Assembly (NCBI GenBank): GCA_036556965.1
Contig: DATBIO010000136.1
Coordinates: 1 to 16,084 of the forward strand
Reading direction: 5' to 3'
From: DATBIO01 sp036556965
GTDB taxonomy: Bacteria; Acidobacteriota; Vicinamibacteria; Fen-336
DNA length: 16,084 bases
Shown: one piece after another, positions 15,372-16,084 of the stretch
How the letters are laid out: every line of letters starts with the position of its first letter
Numbering within the stretch: position 1 is the first letter of the stretch
The notes under the pieces: model-generated
What the model was told of the DNA's origin: nothing
The model's database searches: none
Seen by the model: the letters and a program-made list of their open reading frames with translations, nothing else
Translations under genes and position numbers: made by a program

Positions 15372-16084
15372 CGCGCGCTCCGCCGCCCAGAAGCGGCCGG
15401 GCGCGACGGTGTCGGCCACGAAGCCGACGTGGCCGCCCGTGCGCGTCATCTCGCGCTCCACGGTGGGCGAGAGGGGCCACCTCGCCACCGAGTCGCCGGG
15501 GATCAGCGGGTCGTCGTGCGCGGCCAGGACCAGGGTGGGCCGCTCCACCTTGACCAGGTGCGGGCCCGCGCTGGAACGGGCGTAGTACTCGTCCGCGCTC
15601 GGGTAGCCGCCGTAGGGCGCGGTGATGACCTCGTCCCACTCGCGGATGGTGCGTGGCGCGGCCTCGCGCCCGGCCTCGTAGAGGTCGGGCCGCAGCCGCT
15701 GGCGGTACCGGTAGGCCTCGCGCAGGTTGCGCATGAAGTAGCGCTGGTAGAAGTGGTTGCTCCAGCGCTCGAGACGGTCGGCGCAGGCGGCCAGGTCGAG
15801 GGGCGGGGAGACGGCCACCACCCGGCGCACCGCCGCGGGCACGCGCGCGCCGCTGCGGCCCAGGGCGAGGAGGGCCAGGTTCGCGCCCAGGGAGAAGCCG
15901 ACCAGGCCCACGCGGGCGGTGAACGCGGTGACGCGCTCGAGGGCGGCCACCAGGTCGAGGTCCTGGGGGAGGCCGGACAGGAGACGGTGGATGGGGCCCA
16001 CCGACAGCTCGTCGTCGACCAGCTCGACCACGAAGCACAGGACGGCCTCGGCGCCGCCGGCCGCACCATCGGGTGCCCCGGCGC
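15348..16084 (-). CDS. Alpha/beta hydrolase, YheT-like, truncated at its start by the window edge
   Basis: C-terminal portion of an alpha/beta-fold hydrolase of the YheT/EMB8 type (COG0429), a group with poorly known esterase activities. The nucleophile elbow GFSLGANLALLALG has its Ser codon at 15891-15893; a later AAHDDPLIPG provides the acidic residue (codons 15510-15515), and the catalytic His is in GGHVGF (codon 15429-15431). The cap region REWDEVITAPYGGYPSADEYY is characteristic of this family. The frame is open without a stop to the window end, and GTG at 16031 is unlikely to be the true start because the N-terminal HG oxyanion region is missing. Upstream of the nucleophile, IHRLLSGLPQDLDLVAAL stands where the family has a YHSGL..DL motif. 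The 3' end overlaps the GT-C-like gene by 24 bases, tail to tail. Confidence 0.85.
   Translation of the reverse strand, partial: AGAPDGAAGGAEAVLCFVVELVDDELSVGPIHRLLSGLPQDLDLVAALERVTAFTARVGLVGFSLGANLALLALGRSGARVPAAVRRVVAVSPPLDLAACADRLERWSNHFYQRYFMRNLREAYRYRQRLRPDLYEAGREAAPRTIREWDEVITAPYGGYPSADEYYARSSAGPHLVKVERPTLVLAAHDDPLIPGDSVARWPLSPTVEREMTRTGGHVGFVADTVAPGRFWAAERALAFLAGV

Overview
The window is chromosomal DNA of roughly three quarters G+C by eye, with strong G/C preference at third codon positions in every real gene. Exported proteins, two lipoprotein signal peptides, a LolD/YbbA-type exporter and a divergent TesA-type esterase point to a diderm (Gram-negative) bacterium. The gene families fit a soil or sediment lineage such as Acidobacteriota, Myxococcota or Rokubacteria/Methylomirabilota, but the sequence alone does not settle the phylum. 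I see no mobile element, CRISPR array, phage gene, RNA gene or foreign-looking composition, and no intergenic stretch reaches 300 bases.

Layout. Positions 1-5900 (+) hold an exported cyclophilin, a large exported beta-propeller/amidohydrolase fusion, a small four-helix membrane protein and an LctP-type L-lactate permease, closely spaced. Positions 5970-9896 (-) hold, in order of transcription, an exported HMA-thioredoxin fusion, an AraC-type regulator with an ankyrin-repeat protein behind it, a lipoprotein HExxH metalloprotease resembling DUF2268, and an exported protein of unknown function. Positions 9968-13227 (-) hold an ABC exporter pair (FtsX-type permease and LolD-type ATPase) joined by a GTGA overlap. 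Facing it are a TesA-like SGNH esterase and, joined by an ATGA overlap, a polytopic GT-C-like membrane protein (13297-15371, +). The right edge carries a YheT-like alpha/beta hydrolase (-) cut by the window end and overlapping the GT-C-like gene tail to tail.

Functional reading. The esterase/ATPase/permease cluster has the same divergent arrangement as tesA-ybbA-ybbP in E. coli, so this module is conserved, with the membrane glycosyltransferase-like gene as a local addition. The left cluster looks catabolic or transport-related: exported hydrolase plus carboxylate permease. The most useful unexpected signal is at gene starts. Six genes (3808, 7539, 9202, 9896, 13227, 13297) have a TANNNT-like -10 hexamer ending only 6-9 bases before the start codon. 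Five of them have no Shine-Dalgarno sequence that fits; at 9896 there is a purine run too close to act as a normal one. This is the layout expected of leaderless mRNAs. Other starts (573, 6665, 8260) have ordinary Shine-Dalgarno sequences, so both initiation modes seem to coexist. I do not see a clearly new defence, mobile or biosynthetic system here; most of the window is ordinary chromosome.
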